Source: Litchfieldia sinesaloumensis (GTDB lineage Bacteria > Bacillota > Bacilli > Bacillales > Bacillaceae_L). Taken from it: a stretch of DNA of 64,000 nt. Under the pieces are notes generated by a model. It ran no database searches and had not been told where the DNA came from. It saw only the letters and a program-made list of their open reading frames with translations. The translations under genes were made by a program, and so were the position numbers. Where the stretch lies: the NCBI RefSeq assembly GCF_900156865.1, contig NZ_LT732529.1:1929422-1993421 (forward strand), in the 5' to 3' direction. Shown piece by piece: positions 18,094 to 26,134 of this stretch. Position 1 is the stretch's first letter. Each line of letters starts with the position of its first letter.

Positions 18094-19581
18094 ATGACAC
18101 ATACAGCACCAAAATCAGTCGTAATTATTTTTGGAGCAACAGGTGATTTGGCGAATCGAAAGCTCTATCCTTCGATCTATAATCTGTATACAAAAGGAAA
18201 ACTTTCAGAAGATTTTGCAGTAATCGGAGTGGCGAGACGTCCATTAAAAAATGAAGAATTCCAGCAAAATGTAAGAAACTCGGTAGAAGGAAAATTTGAG
18301 GAGCAAAACGAGAAAATCGAAAAGTTCTCTAAGCACTTTTACTACCATCCTTTTAATGTCAATGATCGGGAATCTTATAAGGAATTAAAAGAACTAGCTG
18401 AAAAACTAGATTCAACCTACAACACAGAAGGAAATCGTATTTTTTATTTAGCGATGGCCCCAGAATTCTTTGGAACAATCGCTGTCAATTTGAAAGCTGA
18501 AGAATTAACCTCTACAGAAGGTTATAACAGACTTGTAATTGAAAAACCGTTCGGACATAACTTACCATCAGCAAAGCAATTAAATGAGCAGCTACGTCAT
18601 GCATTTTCAGAAGATGAGATTTACAGAATTGACCATTACCTAGGGAAAGAAATGGTTCAAAATATTGAGGTTATTCGATTTGCAAATGCGATATTCGAAC
18701 CACTTTGGAACAATCGGTACATATCAAACATCCAGGTAACTTCTAGTGAGGTACTTGGTGTAGAGGACCGTGGCGGTTATTACGAAAAATCAGGCGCACT
18801 GAGAGATATGGTCCAAAACCATATGTTGCAAATGGTTGCATTATTAGCAATGGAGCCACCAATTAAACTTAACACCGATGAAATTCGGAGTGAAAAAATC
18901 AAGGTCTTACGTGCTCTTCGTCCATTAGAAGAAGAGGATGTAAAAAACTCCTTTGTACGAGGTCAATATGATGCTGGTACATTAGATGGAAAACAAGTTC
19001 CTGGTTATCGTGAAGAAGAAAAAGTTGACCCACAGTCAAACACCGCAACATATGTGGCAGGGAAACTTTTAATCGATAATTTTAGATGGGCGGGTGTTCC
19101 ATTCTACATTCGTACAGGTAAGAGAATGAAGGAGAAGTCCACAAGGATTATTGTTCAATTCAAAGATATTCCAATGGACTTGTATTATAAAGAAGACAAC
19201 GAACGTCAAAATCCAAACCTTTTGGTTATTAATATTCAACCAGATGAAGGCATTACTCTTTATTTGAATGCGAAAAGACCTGGTCAGAGTACGATGACTT
19301 TACCTGTTAAGCTTGACTATTGCAATAATTGCATTGATGGCATTAACACGCCAGAAGCTTATGAGAAACTACTATTTGACTGTATGATGGGTGACACTAC
19401 AAACTTCGCCCACTGGGATGAAGTAGCTCTTTCATGGCGTTACATTGACTCTATTTCAAAAGTTTGGGAAAACCAAATTGCAACAGAGTTTCCAAATTAT
19501 CCAGCTGGTTCAAACGGTCCAAAAGCAGCCGACGAATTATTAGCAAAAGACGGATTCCACTGGTGGCCTGTTGAAGATTAA
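18094..19581 (+). CDS. zwf: Glucose-6-phosphate 1-dehydrogenase
   Basis: The first enzyme of the oxidative pentose phosphate pathway; it converts glucose-6-phosphate to 6-phosphogluconolactone with NADP. The 495-residue protein has the N-terminal GATGDLANRKLYPS dinucleotide site, the EKPFGH motif near residue 150 and the catalytic RIDHYLGKE motif near residue 178. The length is normal. GTGGGGGA precedes the ATG. In B. subtilis a 6-phosphogluconate dehydrogenase gene separates zwf from the dinB-type gene; here the two are directly convergent across a shared terminator. Confidence 0.97.
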   Translation: MTHTAPKSVVIIFGATGDLANRKLYPSIYNLYTKGKLSEDFAVIGVARRPLKNEEFQQNVRNSVEGKFEEQNEKIEKFSKHFYYHPFNVNDRESYKELKELAEKLDSTYNTEGNRIFYLAMAPEFFGTIAVNLKAEELTSTEGYNRLVIEKPFGHNLPSAKQLNEQLRHAFSEDEIYRIDHYLGKEMVQNIEVIRFANAIFEPLWNNRYISNIQVTSSEVLGVEDRGGYYEKSGALRDMVQNHMLQMVALLAMEPPIKLNTDEIRSEKIKVLRALRPLEEEDVKNSFVRGQYDAGTLDGKQVPGYREEEKVDPQSNTATYVAGKLLIDNFRWAGVPFYIRTGKRMKEKSTRIIVQFKDIPMDLYYKEDNERQNPNLLVINIQPDEGITLYLNAKRPGQSTMTLPVKLDYCNNCIDGINTPEAYEKLLFDCMMGDTTNFAHWDEVALSWRYIDSISKVWENQIATEFPNYPAGSNGPKAADELLAKDGFHWWPVED

Positions 19582-19589
19582 AAAATAGG

Positions 19590-19621
19590 AAAGACCCCTC
19601 TCAAGTTGAGTTGGGGTCTTT
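19590..19621. terminator. Bidirectional terminator between zwf and dinB
   Basis: AAAGACCCC pairs with GGGGTCTTT, with additional internal pairing (CTCAA/TTGAG). It overlaps the dinB stop codon and serves both convergent genes. Confidence 0.88.
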
Positions 19622-20873
19622 AATCGCTTAAAAAATCCTTTTCAAAGCTTGTTCCATGTTCATTATTACGAGGATTTTTCTCCTTCGGAAGTTTAATTCC
19701 ATTCGAGACAATCTCATTCCCATACTTACCTTTCAACTCATCGATTACCTTTAGTAAAGGCTCCTTTTTTGCTTCTTTTTCATAAGAAAACAGGTCTAGC
19801 TGTTTATATGCTTCCTGTTTTTCAATTAATTCCTGGGCTGTAACTCCCAATAATCGGATTGGTTCTCCATTCCAATGCTTCTTCCATAAGTGTTTCGCAG
19901 CGTTAAAAATTTCATGATCCTGATCGATTGGATTCTCGAGCTTTCGACTTCGTGTAACGGTTTTTCGATCGGCATAACGAATCATTAACTGAACATTATT
20001 GGAGAGCATGTCCTTACGTCTAATACGGGCCCCAACAGAATTAGATAATCTTTTTATTACACCCTGCAGCTCCTCTTCATCTGTGGAGTCATATGGTAAT
20101 GTTGTCGAGTTTCCGATACTCTTAAATACCGATATTGCATCTGGGTCGACAGGACGCTTGTCAATTCCATTTGCTCGTTGCTTAATCCTTTCCCCATTAA
20201 TCCCTAATAACTGCTTTAGTTGAACATCATTTCCTTTAGCAAGATCACCGATTGTAAATATATTGATTGTAGCCAATTTTTCAGCAGTTCGTGATCCCAC
20301 ACCATGCATTTCACCAACCGGCATCGGCCATAATATCGTTGGAACATCCCGTTTCCGTAATACCGTGATACCTAAAGGTTTTTTCATATCTGATGCCATT
20401 TTTGCAAGGAATTTATTAGGCGCAATCCCGATACTACTAGGAAGCAATAGTGTTTTACGTACGGTTTCTTGTATGGAAGTAGCAATTTCAAGAGGGGAAC
20501 CTTTATCATAACAATCTGTTATATCTAAATAACCTTCATCAATTGAAACAGGTTCAACTAAGTCTGTATATGAACGAAGTACATCAAACATTGCTAGAGA
20601 AGCACTACGATAACGTTCAAAGTTTGGTTTCATCACGATTAAATTTGGGCATTTGCGTCTTGCTTCCCACAATGGCATCGTTGTTTTCACCCCAAAGGCA
20701 CGGGCCTCATAGCTACACGTAATGATGATACCTCTACGTTCCTCCACATTCCCAGCAATAGCGACTGGTTTACCTTGTAAGGAAGGGTCATAGGCCATCT
20801 CTACTGAAGCATAGAAGCTATTCATATCAACATGTAAAATAACCTTACCCTTCTTCGGATACATTTCCTTCAT
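19620..20873 (-). CDS. dinB: DNA polymerase IV (DinB, YqjH type)
   Basis: A Y-family translesion polymerase of 417 residues. The palm motifs are HVDMNSFYASVE near residues 14-25 and SIDEGYLDI near residue 107. HhH regions (GVGSRTAEKL, LLGINGERI) follow. A C-terminal QLDLFSYE segment is the expected beta-clamp binding motif. The frame extends to a GTG at 20882, but the ATG at 20873 has AGGAAG at the right distance and gives the MKEMYPKKG start seen in B. subtilis YqjH. No LexA box is apparent upstream. It is distinct from the uvrX-type polymerase 17 kb away. Confidence 0.94.
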   Translation of the reverse strand: MKEMYPKKGKVILHVDMNSFYASVEMAYDPSLQGKPVAIAGNVEERRGIIITCSYEARAFGVKTTMPLWEARRKCPNLIVMKPNFERYRSASLAMFDVLRSYTDLVEPVSIDEGYLDITDCYDKGSPLEIATSIQETVRKTLLLPSSIGIAPNKFLAKMASDMKKPLGITVLRKRDVPTILWPMPVGEMHGVGSRTAEKLATINIFTIGDLAKGNDVQLKQLLGINGERIKQRANGIDKRPVDPDAISVFKSIGNSTTLPYDSTDEEELQGVIKRLSNSVGARIRRKDMLSNNVQLMIRYADRKTVTRSRKLENPIDQDHEIFNAAKHLWKKHWNGEPIRLLGVTAQELIEKQEAYKQLDLFSYEKEAKKEPLLKVIDELKGKYGNEIVSNGIKLPKEKNPRNNEHGTSFEKDFLSD

Positions 20874-20918
20874 GATATGCACTTCCTACTAATGATATAA
20901 ATAGTTTATCATAGAAAA

Positions 20919-20941
20919 AGCCACCTATACTATTGGTGGCT
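20919..20941 (-). terminator. Terminator after the cheW-like gene
   Basis: AGCCACC pairs with GGTGGCT, and a T-run follows on the minus strand. The stem includes the stop codon region of the cheW-like gene. Confidence 0.8.
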
Positions 20942-21391
20942 GTGAATGTGATCCTCAACTATATCAAATCCCTCTAAACCGTAAATAAATTTAGATGGGT
21001 CAATTAATGTAATCATTCGTTCTTCTAGTGTAGCAACTCCCGTTATATAAGAAGATAATTGATAGGTTAGGCTTAGTTGTTTTAGTTGATTAGCAGGGAT
21101 ATCGATTATTTCTACAGCATCATCAACTAGTAATCCTACGGATAGCGAATCAGTTTTAGCTACGATAATTTTTGTTTGTTCCGTTTGTATGGTTGGTTTA
21201 CTAAATAAAATCATTCCTGCATCTACAATTGGAATAAGTTCATCACGTATGGTGAGAACACCTAGCATGTAATTTGGCATCTGAGGGATCGCGTTGAATT
21301 GCTGTGCTCTTTCAATCGAAATAACATTTAAAACAGGGATACCAAATTCCTCATTCCCTGATGAAAAAATAACAAATTTTTGGTCTTTCAT
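20930..21391 (-). CDS. CheW-like chemotaxis coupling protein
   Basis: A 153-residue single CheW domain: FVIFSSGNEEFGIPVLNVISIERAQ at the start, MPNYMLGVLTIRDELIPIVDAG in the centre, and LLVDDAVEII near residue 90. CheW couples methyl-accepting receptors to the CheA kinase. No receiver domain is present, so it is not CheV. No other chemotaxis gene is nearby, and the gene is flanked by terminators on the downstream side, so it looks like an isolated coupling protein, either an accessory CheW or a regulator that uses the fold differently. Confidence 0.87.
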   Translation of the reverse strand: MKDQKFVIFSSGNEEFGIPVLNVISIERAQQFNAIPQMPNYMLGVLTIRDELIPIVDAGMILFSKPTIQTEQTKIIVAKTDSLSVGLLVDDAVEIIDIPANQLKQLSLTYQLSSYITGVATLEERMITLIDPSKFIYGLEGFDIVEDHIHSHQ

Positions 21392-21468
21392 CTATCTTTC
21401 ACCTCTATATGTAGTAACATCAGTCTAGTTCTATCATACTGCACCTAAGTTCGAAAAGAAATAAAAAA

Positions 21469-21498
21469 AGTGAAACTCCCGATAAAGGGAATTTCACT
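21469..21498 (-). terminator. Terminator after the M20 peptidase gene
   Basis: A 12-bp stem with one mismatch (AGTGAAACTCCC / GGGAATTTCACT) has a GATAAA loop. On the minus strand it is followed by seven T residues. Confidence 0.87.
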
Positions 21499-21505
21499 AC
21501 TATTG

Positions 21506-22624
21506 TTATTGAGCAACTTCTTCAGCAATCGCGACGATAAGTTCTGCCGTTTTGACTAATTCCTCAATAGGCATTTTTTCATTTGTTGTATGAATTTCTT
21601 CATAACCAACAGCTAGGTTAACAGTTGGGATACCATGTCCAGCGATGACATTTGCATCACTACCCCCACCACTTTGCTGTAGTGCACTATCTCTACCAAT
21701 TTTCGCTACTGCTCGTTTTGCTACCTCAACGACATGGTCACCATCAGCAAATTTGAAACCAGGATACATGACCGTAATCTCAACCTCTGCTCTACCACCC
21801 ATCTCAGCCGCAACGGATTCAAATGCATCCTTCATTTTTTGAACTTGATTCTCCATCTTTTCTGTTACTAAAGAACGTGCTTCAGATAAAATCTCCACAT
21901 GATCACATACGATATTCGTTTGTGTTCCACCTTCAAAACGGCCAATGTTAGCAGTCGTTTCTTCATCTATACGACCTAATGGCATTTTAGCAATAGCTTT
22001 TGCAGCCATTGTAATTGCGGATACTCCTTTTTCTGGAGCAACACCCGCATGGGCCGTTTTTCCGATAATTGTTGCTTTAACCTTGGCTTGTGTGGGAGCA
22101 GCAACAATAATGTTTCCGACTTTACCATCACTATCAAGTGCATATCCGTATTTAGCTGTAATTAACGATCGGTCTAAAGCTTTAGCGCCAACTAGCCCTG
22201 ATTCCTCACCTACAGTAATAATAAATTCAATTTTACCGTGTGGGATATTTTTTTCTTTAAGAACACGAATTGCCTCAAACATCGCTGCAAGTCCTGCTTT
22301 ATCATCCGCACCTAAAATGGTTGTTCCGTCTGAAACAATATACCCATCCTTAATTGATGGTTTAATTCCTTTACCAGGAACAACTGTGTCCATATGAGAA
22401 GTAAAATAAATCGTATCAACTTCAGTCTTTGTACCTTCTAAGGTACAAATTAAGTTTCCTGCACCGTGGCCGGTTTGTGAAGTAGTATCATCCTCAACAA
22501 CATGCACACCCAATGCGGTGAACTTTTCTTTTAACACTTTTGAAATTTCAGTTTCAAATTTTGTTTCTGAGTCTACTTGAACAAGTTCTATAAATTCATT
22601 TACAAGTCTATCCTGATTAATCAT
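21506..22624 (-). CDS. yqjE: M20 family peptidase, tripeptidase T-like (YqjE)
   Basis: A 372-residue zinc di-metallopeptidase of the M20 family, PepT-like group. Metal-binding motifs appear in order: TSHMDTVVPG near residue 76, GADDKAG near 108, EESGLVGAK near 139 and DSDG near 165. The dimerisation domain carries TAHAGVAPEKG near residue 192. The C-terminal GSDANVI and NLAVGYEEIHTTNE match B. subtilis YqjE (371 residues). The frame reaches a TTG at 22639, but that TTG overlaps the ribosome binding site; the ATG at 22624 is used. It probably hydrolyses short peptides; the exact specificity is unknown. Confidence 0.9.
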   Translation of the reverse strand: MINQDRLVNEFIELVQVDSETKFETEISKVLKEKFTALGVHVVEDDTTSQTGHGAGNLICTLEGTKTEVDTIYFTSHMDTVVPGKGIKPSIKDGYIVSDGTTILGADDKAGLAAMFEAIRVLKEKNIPHGKIEFIITVGEESGLVGAKALDRSLITAKYGYALDSDGKVGNIIVAAPTQAKVKATIIGKTAHAGVAPEKGVSAITMAAKAIAKMPLGRIDEETTANIGRFEGGTQTNIVCDHVEILSEARSLVTEKMENQVQKMKDAFESVAAEMGGRAEVEITVMYPGFKFADGDHVVEVAKRAVAKIGRDSALQQSGGGSDANVIAGHGIPTVNLAVGYEEIHTTNEKMPIEELVKTAELIVAIAEEVAQ

Positions 22625-22697
22625 AGTATGTACCTCCAAGATGAATAGGTTAATGAAATTAGCCTACCATATTATTGTGAAAAATCAAATCTTACAC

Positions 22698-24248
22698 TTA
22701 TAACGGAATATTACCATGCTTCTTCTTAGGACGGGTTTCCTTTTTATTGCGAAGCATTTCAAGAGCCTGTATTATTTTGATTCTCGTTTCACGAGGGTCA
22801 ATCACATCATCCACCATGCCTTGGCTTGCAGCAACATAAGGATTGGCAAACTTCTCTCGATACTCTTCAATTTTCTCGGCACGGACCTTATCAGGATTTT
22901 CACTCTCATTAATTTCTCTAGCAAAAATAATATTAGCAGCACCCTGTGGTCCCATTACTGCAATTTCTGCATTCGGCCACGCAAATACTAAATCTGCACC
23001 AATTGACTTACTATTTAGTGCTACATAGGCCCCACCATATGCTTTTCGAAGAATGACAGTTAGTTTCGGTACAGTTGCTTCCGAATATGCATATAAGATC
23101 TTTGCACCATGTCGAATAATACCTCCATGCTCTTGCTTAACTCCTGGAAAAAATCCAGTTACATCCTCAAATGTAATAAGTGGGATATTAAATGAATCAC
23201 AAAAACGTATAAATCTCGATGCCTTGTCTGATGAATCAATATCAAGTCCGCCGGCCATGTATTTTGGCTGGTTACATACTAGCCCGACCACCTCACCTTT
23301 AACTCTCGCAAACCCAACAACAATATTCTTCGCAAAATCCTTTTGTACTTCCATAAAGGAGTCTTGATCAACGATTTGGTCAATTACCTTCCGGACATCA
23401 TATGGCCTAACTGCATCAAAAGGAATTATCTCTGTTAAATCTGGTCGGTAATCATCACTTTCCTGGACAGGAAGGATGGGTGCCTTTTCTTCATTGTTTT
23501 GCGGTAAATAACTTATCAGAGTTCTTACTTGTTGTAAAACCTCTTCTTCTGTTTTCCCTGAGAAGTGTGCGTTTCCACTGATTGAATTATGTACGCTTGC
23601 ACCACCTAAATCCTCTGAACTAATTTTTTCTCCCGTTACTGTTTCAATTACTTTTGGTCCTGTGATAAACATTTGGGATGTCTTTTCAACCATAAATACA
23701 AAATCTGTAATAGCTGGAGAATACACCGCTCCACCTGCGCAAGGACCCATAATCACCGAAATTTGCGGAATGACTCCCGAGTAGATTGCATTTCGATAAA
23801 AAATGTGTCCATAGCCATCAAGAGAAACAACCCCCTCTTGAATTCTTGCACCTCCCGAATCATTTAAACCAATAAATGGTGCACCATTTTTAGCAGCTAA
23901 ATCCATAACATTGGCAATTTTTTTCGCATGCATTTCCCCGAGCGCTCCGCCAAAAACAGTAAAATCCTGTGAAAATAAATAGACTGGTCTTCCATTCACT
24001 TTTCCGTAACCAGTAACAACCCCATCCCCTGGTCCTTTTTTATCAGCTAACCCAAAATCGATACTCCGATGTTGGATAAAAGGATTTAATTCTACAAAGG
24101 TACCTTCATCTAACAATAAATCGATCCGTTCCCTTGCAGTTAATTTTCCTTTTTCATGCTGTTTATCTATTTTTTCGTCACCACCGCCCAATTCTACTTC
24201 TCGACGGCGATCATATAGTTCGTTTATTTTTTCATAGATGTCAATCAT
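22698..24248 (-). CDS. yqjD: Acyl-CoA carboxylase carboxyltransferase subunit (YqjD; propionyl/methylmalonyl-CoA type)
   Basis: A 516-residue carboxyltransferase with fused N and C crotonase-like halves, as in propionyl-CoA carboxylase beta or methylmalonyl-CoA decarboxylase alpha. The acyl-CoA oxyanion loop GGARIQEGV is near residue 130, and the biotin-side glycines in KAYGGAYVAL are near residue 408. PKYMAGGLDIDSSDKASRFIRFCDSF is typical of PccB. It overlaps the methylmalonyl-CoA epimerase gene by 4 bp (translationally coupled), which points to propionyl-CoA/methylmalonyl-CoA metabolism. No biotin carboxylase or carrier gene is adjacent. Direction (carboxylation versus decarboxylation) is not decided by sequence. 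Confidence 0.88.
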   Translation of the reverse strand: MIDIYEKINELYDRRREVELGGGDEKIDKQHEKGKLTARERIDLLLDEGTFVELNPFIQHRSIDFGLADKKGPGDGVVTGYGKVNGRPVYLFSQDFTVFGGALGEMHAKKIANVMDLAAKNGAPFIGLNDSGGARIQEGVVSLDGYGHIFYRNAIYSGVIPQISVIMGPCAGGAVYSPAITDFVFMVEKTSQMFITGPKVIETVTGEKISSEDLGGASVHNSISGNAHFSGKTEEEVLQQVRTLISYLPQNNEEKAPILPVQESDDYRPDLTEIIPFDAVRPYDVRKVIDQIVDQDSFMEVQKDFAKNIVVGFARVKGEVVGLVCNQPKYMAGGLDIDSSDKASRFIRFCDSFNIPLITFEDVTGFFPGVKQEHGGIIRHGAKILYAYSEATVPKLTVILRKAYGGAYVALNSKSIGADLVFAWPNAEIAVMGPQGAANIIFAREINESENPDKVRAEKIEEYREKFANPYVAASQGMVDDVIDPRETRIKIIQALEMLRNKKETRPKKKHGNIPL

Positions 24249-24667
24249 TCTATCGTTTCCCCCTCGCTAGGCTTTTCGCATAGTTCATATAGGACTTTAC
24301 CTGTCGATTTTGGATGCATAAATGCGATCTTTGCACCGGCCGCACCAAGCTTTGGCTCATCTGCTAGCATTTGAATGCCATTTTGTTTGATTTCCTGGAT
24401 ACGCTCTTCGATGGACGTAACTCCTAATGCTATATGGTGAATACCTTCGCCACGTTTCTCTATGAATGTAGCAATCGGACTTTCAGGTGAAAGAGGCTCT
24501 AAAAGTTCGAGCTTAGATTCTCCTATTTTAATGAACGCAACCCTTACTTTCTGTGATTCTACTTCTTCAATTCCATCTAATGTAAGATTGAGAATATCCG
24601 TGTAAAATGGTAGGGAAGCTTCAATGGAAGAAACGGCTATCCCGATGTGGTCTATTTTTTTAATCAT
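24245..24667 (-). CDS. mce: Methylmalonyl-CoA epimerase (YqjC)
   Basis: A 140-residue protein of the vicinal oxygen chelate fold that interconverts the (S) and (R) forms of methylmalonyl-CoA. KIDHIGIAVSSIEASLPFY at the start contains the first metal His; the second His lies in GEGIHHIALGV and the Glu in LYELCE near the end. The frame extends to a TTG at 24682, but the ATG at 24667 follows GAGGAG properly and gives the 140-residue length of B. subtilis YqjC. It supplies the isomer used by the MutAB mutase encoded 6 kb away. Candidate cre and palindromic operator sites lie upstream. Confidence 0.92.
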   Translation of the reverse strand: MIKKIDHIGIAVSSIEASLPFYTDILNLTLDGIEEVESQKVRVAFIKIGESKLELLEPLSPESPIATFIEKRGEGIHHIALGVTSIEERIQEIKQNGIQMLADEPKLGAAGAKIAFMHPKSTGKVLYELCEKPSEGETIE

Positions 24668-24681
24668 GTCTTCACTCCTCA

Positions 24682-24695
24682 AGCGAGCGCTCGCT
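24682..24695. promoter_or_regulatory. Perfect 14-bp palindrome, possible TetR-family (FadR-like) operator
   Basis: AGCGAGCGCTCGCT is a perfect palindrome placed 4 bp upstream of the epimerase ribosome binding site. GC-rich symmetrical sites of this kind are typical of TetR-family operators, and the pattern resembles TGAGTGAGTACTCA-like FadR sites. No TetR gene lies in the window. It could alternatively form an mRNA hairpin. The regulator assignment is inference. Confidence 0.5.
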
Positions 24696-24702
24696 CAAAA
24701 AT

Positions 24703-24716
24703 TGTAAGCGTTTAAT
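24703..24716 (+). promoter_or_regulatory. Candidate CcpA cre site upstream of mce-yqjD
   Basis: TGTAAGCGTTTAAT matches 13 of 14 positions of the cre consensus TGWAARCGYTWNCW. It lies downstream of a minus-strand TACAAT (-10-like, 24728-24733), where CcpA binding would block transcription of mce-yqjD. Confidence 0.6.
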
Positions 24717-24788
24717 ATCATGTTTCTATTGTAGCATGAATTCATCAAAAATTGTGTATTTTCACAGAGAGAGTAATATACATAATGG

Positions 24789-24817
24789 TTGTCCAAGTTG
24801 ATATTTCGAGGTAAAAT
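24789..24817 (+). promoter_or_regulatory. Probable promoter of prli42
   Basis: TTGTCC (24789-24794) and TAAAAT (24812-24817) are separated by 17 bp. The start codon of the miniprotein gene lies 37 bp downstream of the -10. Confidence 0.55.
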
Positions 24818-24854
24818 ATTAATAAATGATGTAAGCAAAAAGGGGGTAGGAAAC

Positions 24855-24947
24855 ATGTCCCGTAAAACTCAGAAAATTGTTGTTTATTTAATGATTGCTG
24901 TAATGCTAATCACTACCCTGTTAGCAGGCGTAGGTATGTGGTTCTAA
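24855..24947 (+). CDS. prli42: Prli42-like stressosome-associated miniprotein
   Basis: A 30-residue single-membrane-segment protein: a basic N-terminus (MSRKTQK), then a hydrophobic helix, IVVYLMIAVMLITTLLAGVG, ending in MWF. The residue pattern and length match Prli42, a miniprotein conserved in Firmicutes. In Listeria it is reported to anchor the stressosome to the membrane through RsbR and to be needed for sigma-B activation. A GGGGGTAGG ribosome binding site precedes the ATG, a promoter-like sequence lies upstream, and a terminator follows at 25021. It is shorter than usual annotation cut-offs. Function here is by homology only. Confidence 0.8.
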   Translation: MSRKTQKIVVYLMIAVMLITTLLAGVGMWF

Positions 24948-25020
24948 AAAGATGAAACGATAAGTCCACCAAACCGAGCGATACTAAATAAATATCGTTA
25001 TGTGAAAATAGTTACGTGAA

Positions 25021-25053
25021 AAAGAGGTGCCATTTTATAGTGGACACCTCTTT
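25021..25053. terminator. Bidirectional terminator between prli42 and yqjA
   Basis: AAAGAGGTG pairs with CACCTCTTT across a 15-nt loop with extra pairing. T-rich sequence flanks it on both sides between the two convergent genes. Confidence 0.82.
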
Positions 25054-25064
25054 ATTTCATGGAA

Positions 25065-26018
25065 TTACGTTGGTAAACCCTTGAAGAGACTTTTTATAAT
25101 TAAATACTCTTCCATTTCCTTAATAAATTGAAACAATGCAGCTCTCGTTTCAAATTCGTCACGAGTTTTTGGTAATGGCATTGCTCTAAACTCTTTGCGC
25201 ATCTCATCAAGTTTTTTCAGAAATACTTCAGCAGTATTTCCAGGATGAATCGATTCGCTTACCTCCTTAATAAAATCAGCAACCATTGTTCTCTGTTCGA
25301 CTGACTGAGTAATCGATGTAATTGTTGGCAACATTCTTTGTAGCATTTCGAACTGTTTTTCTCTCATATCAAAATACGTAAAAAACAAATTGCTATCCTT
25401 CATCAAGTGATTCTCGATATCCAGATAGGCCGTTCTTTTCGCCTTTTTTAATAATTCTTCTACAGCTGTTATTTCTCGTCCATCCCATATACTTTCACCT
25501 GTTCTTAGATAGTGAACCATTTCATTTAATATGTTCCCAAATAAGGTCTCAATCTCCTGTTGGAATGTCCAGAGCTGCTTGTCCACGCTTGGCATATATA
25601 GATTTATAAGTAGCGCAACTCCTATTCCAATGACTATTAACCCAAGTTCATTCAAAATTAAGGTCAGGGTCACATCTCCTGCTGTGAATATATGTAGTAT
25701 AATAACGCTACTTGTAACAATTCCATCTTTTGCTTTCACAGCAACCATTGTTGGAATAAAGAATAGGAGTAATAGCCCAATAGTTACAGGATGATAGCCT
25801 ATCCCTTCAAAAAATACAAAAGAAAATACAATCCCAATTACACATGCAACAAATCGTTCCCACGAACTCTCCAGTGATTTCTTACGGGTTACTTTTATAC
25901 ATAGTATTGTTAGTATTCCTGCAGATGCAAAACTATCTAATCCCAATAATTTTGCAATAGCTATTGATATCGTGACACCTATAGCTGTTTTTAACGTTCT
26001 ATACCCTATTTTAAACAT
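25065..26018 (-). CDS. yqjA: Aromatic acid exporter (FUSC/DUF939) family membrane protein (YqjA)
   Basis: A 317-residue membrane protein. The N-terminal half (residues 1-150) has about five or six membrane segments beginning with KIGYRTLKTAIGVTISIAIAK. The C-terminal half is a soluble helical domain rich in charged residues. This is the layout of the ArAE/FUSC-type family, proposed to export aromatic or other small acids. The length and start (F/MKIGYRT) match B. subtilis YqjA. The start at ATG 26018 is preferred over the TTG at 26024 because AGGAG lies 7 nt before it. The substrate is unknown. Confidence 0.85.
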   Translation of the reverse strand: MFKIGYRTLKTAIGVTISIAIAKLLGLDSFASAGILTILCIKVTRKKSLESSWERFVACVIGIVFSFVFFEGIGYHPVTIGLLLLFFIPTMVAVKAKDGIVTSSVIILHIFTAGDVTLTLILNELGLIVIGIGVALLINLYMPSVDKQLWTFQQEIETLFGNILNEMVHYLRTGESIWDGREITAVEELLKKAKRTAYLDIENHLMKDSNLFFTYFDMREKQFEMLQRMLPTITSITQSVEQRTMVADFIKEVSESIHPGNTAEVFLKKLDEMRKEFRAMPLPKTRDEFETRAALFQFIKEMEEYLIIKSLFKGLPT

Positions 26019-26111
26019 TACCAAGCTCCTATTAATCGGTAGTTATTTCATTATATAGTCATTTACTAGAAAGACAAAACTTCCCCTTATATTTAATATG
26101 GACGAAAAAAA

Positions 26112-26131
26112 GAATGATCTTGTGATCATTC
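26112..26131 (-). terminator. Terminator of the artPQR operon
   Basis: GAATGATC pairs with GATCATTC around a TTGT loop, 4 bp after the artR stop, followed by seven T residues on the minus strand. Confidence 0.88.
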
Positions 26132-26134
26132 CTT

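Noticed and set aside
21945-22397. 150-codon plus-strand frame antisense to the M20 peptidase gene
   Set aside because: It is the complement of conserved metal-site motifs of the peptidase, with no ribosome binding site or family match.
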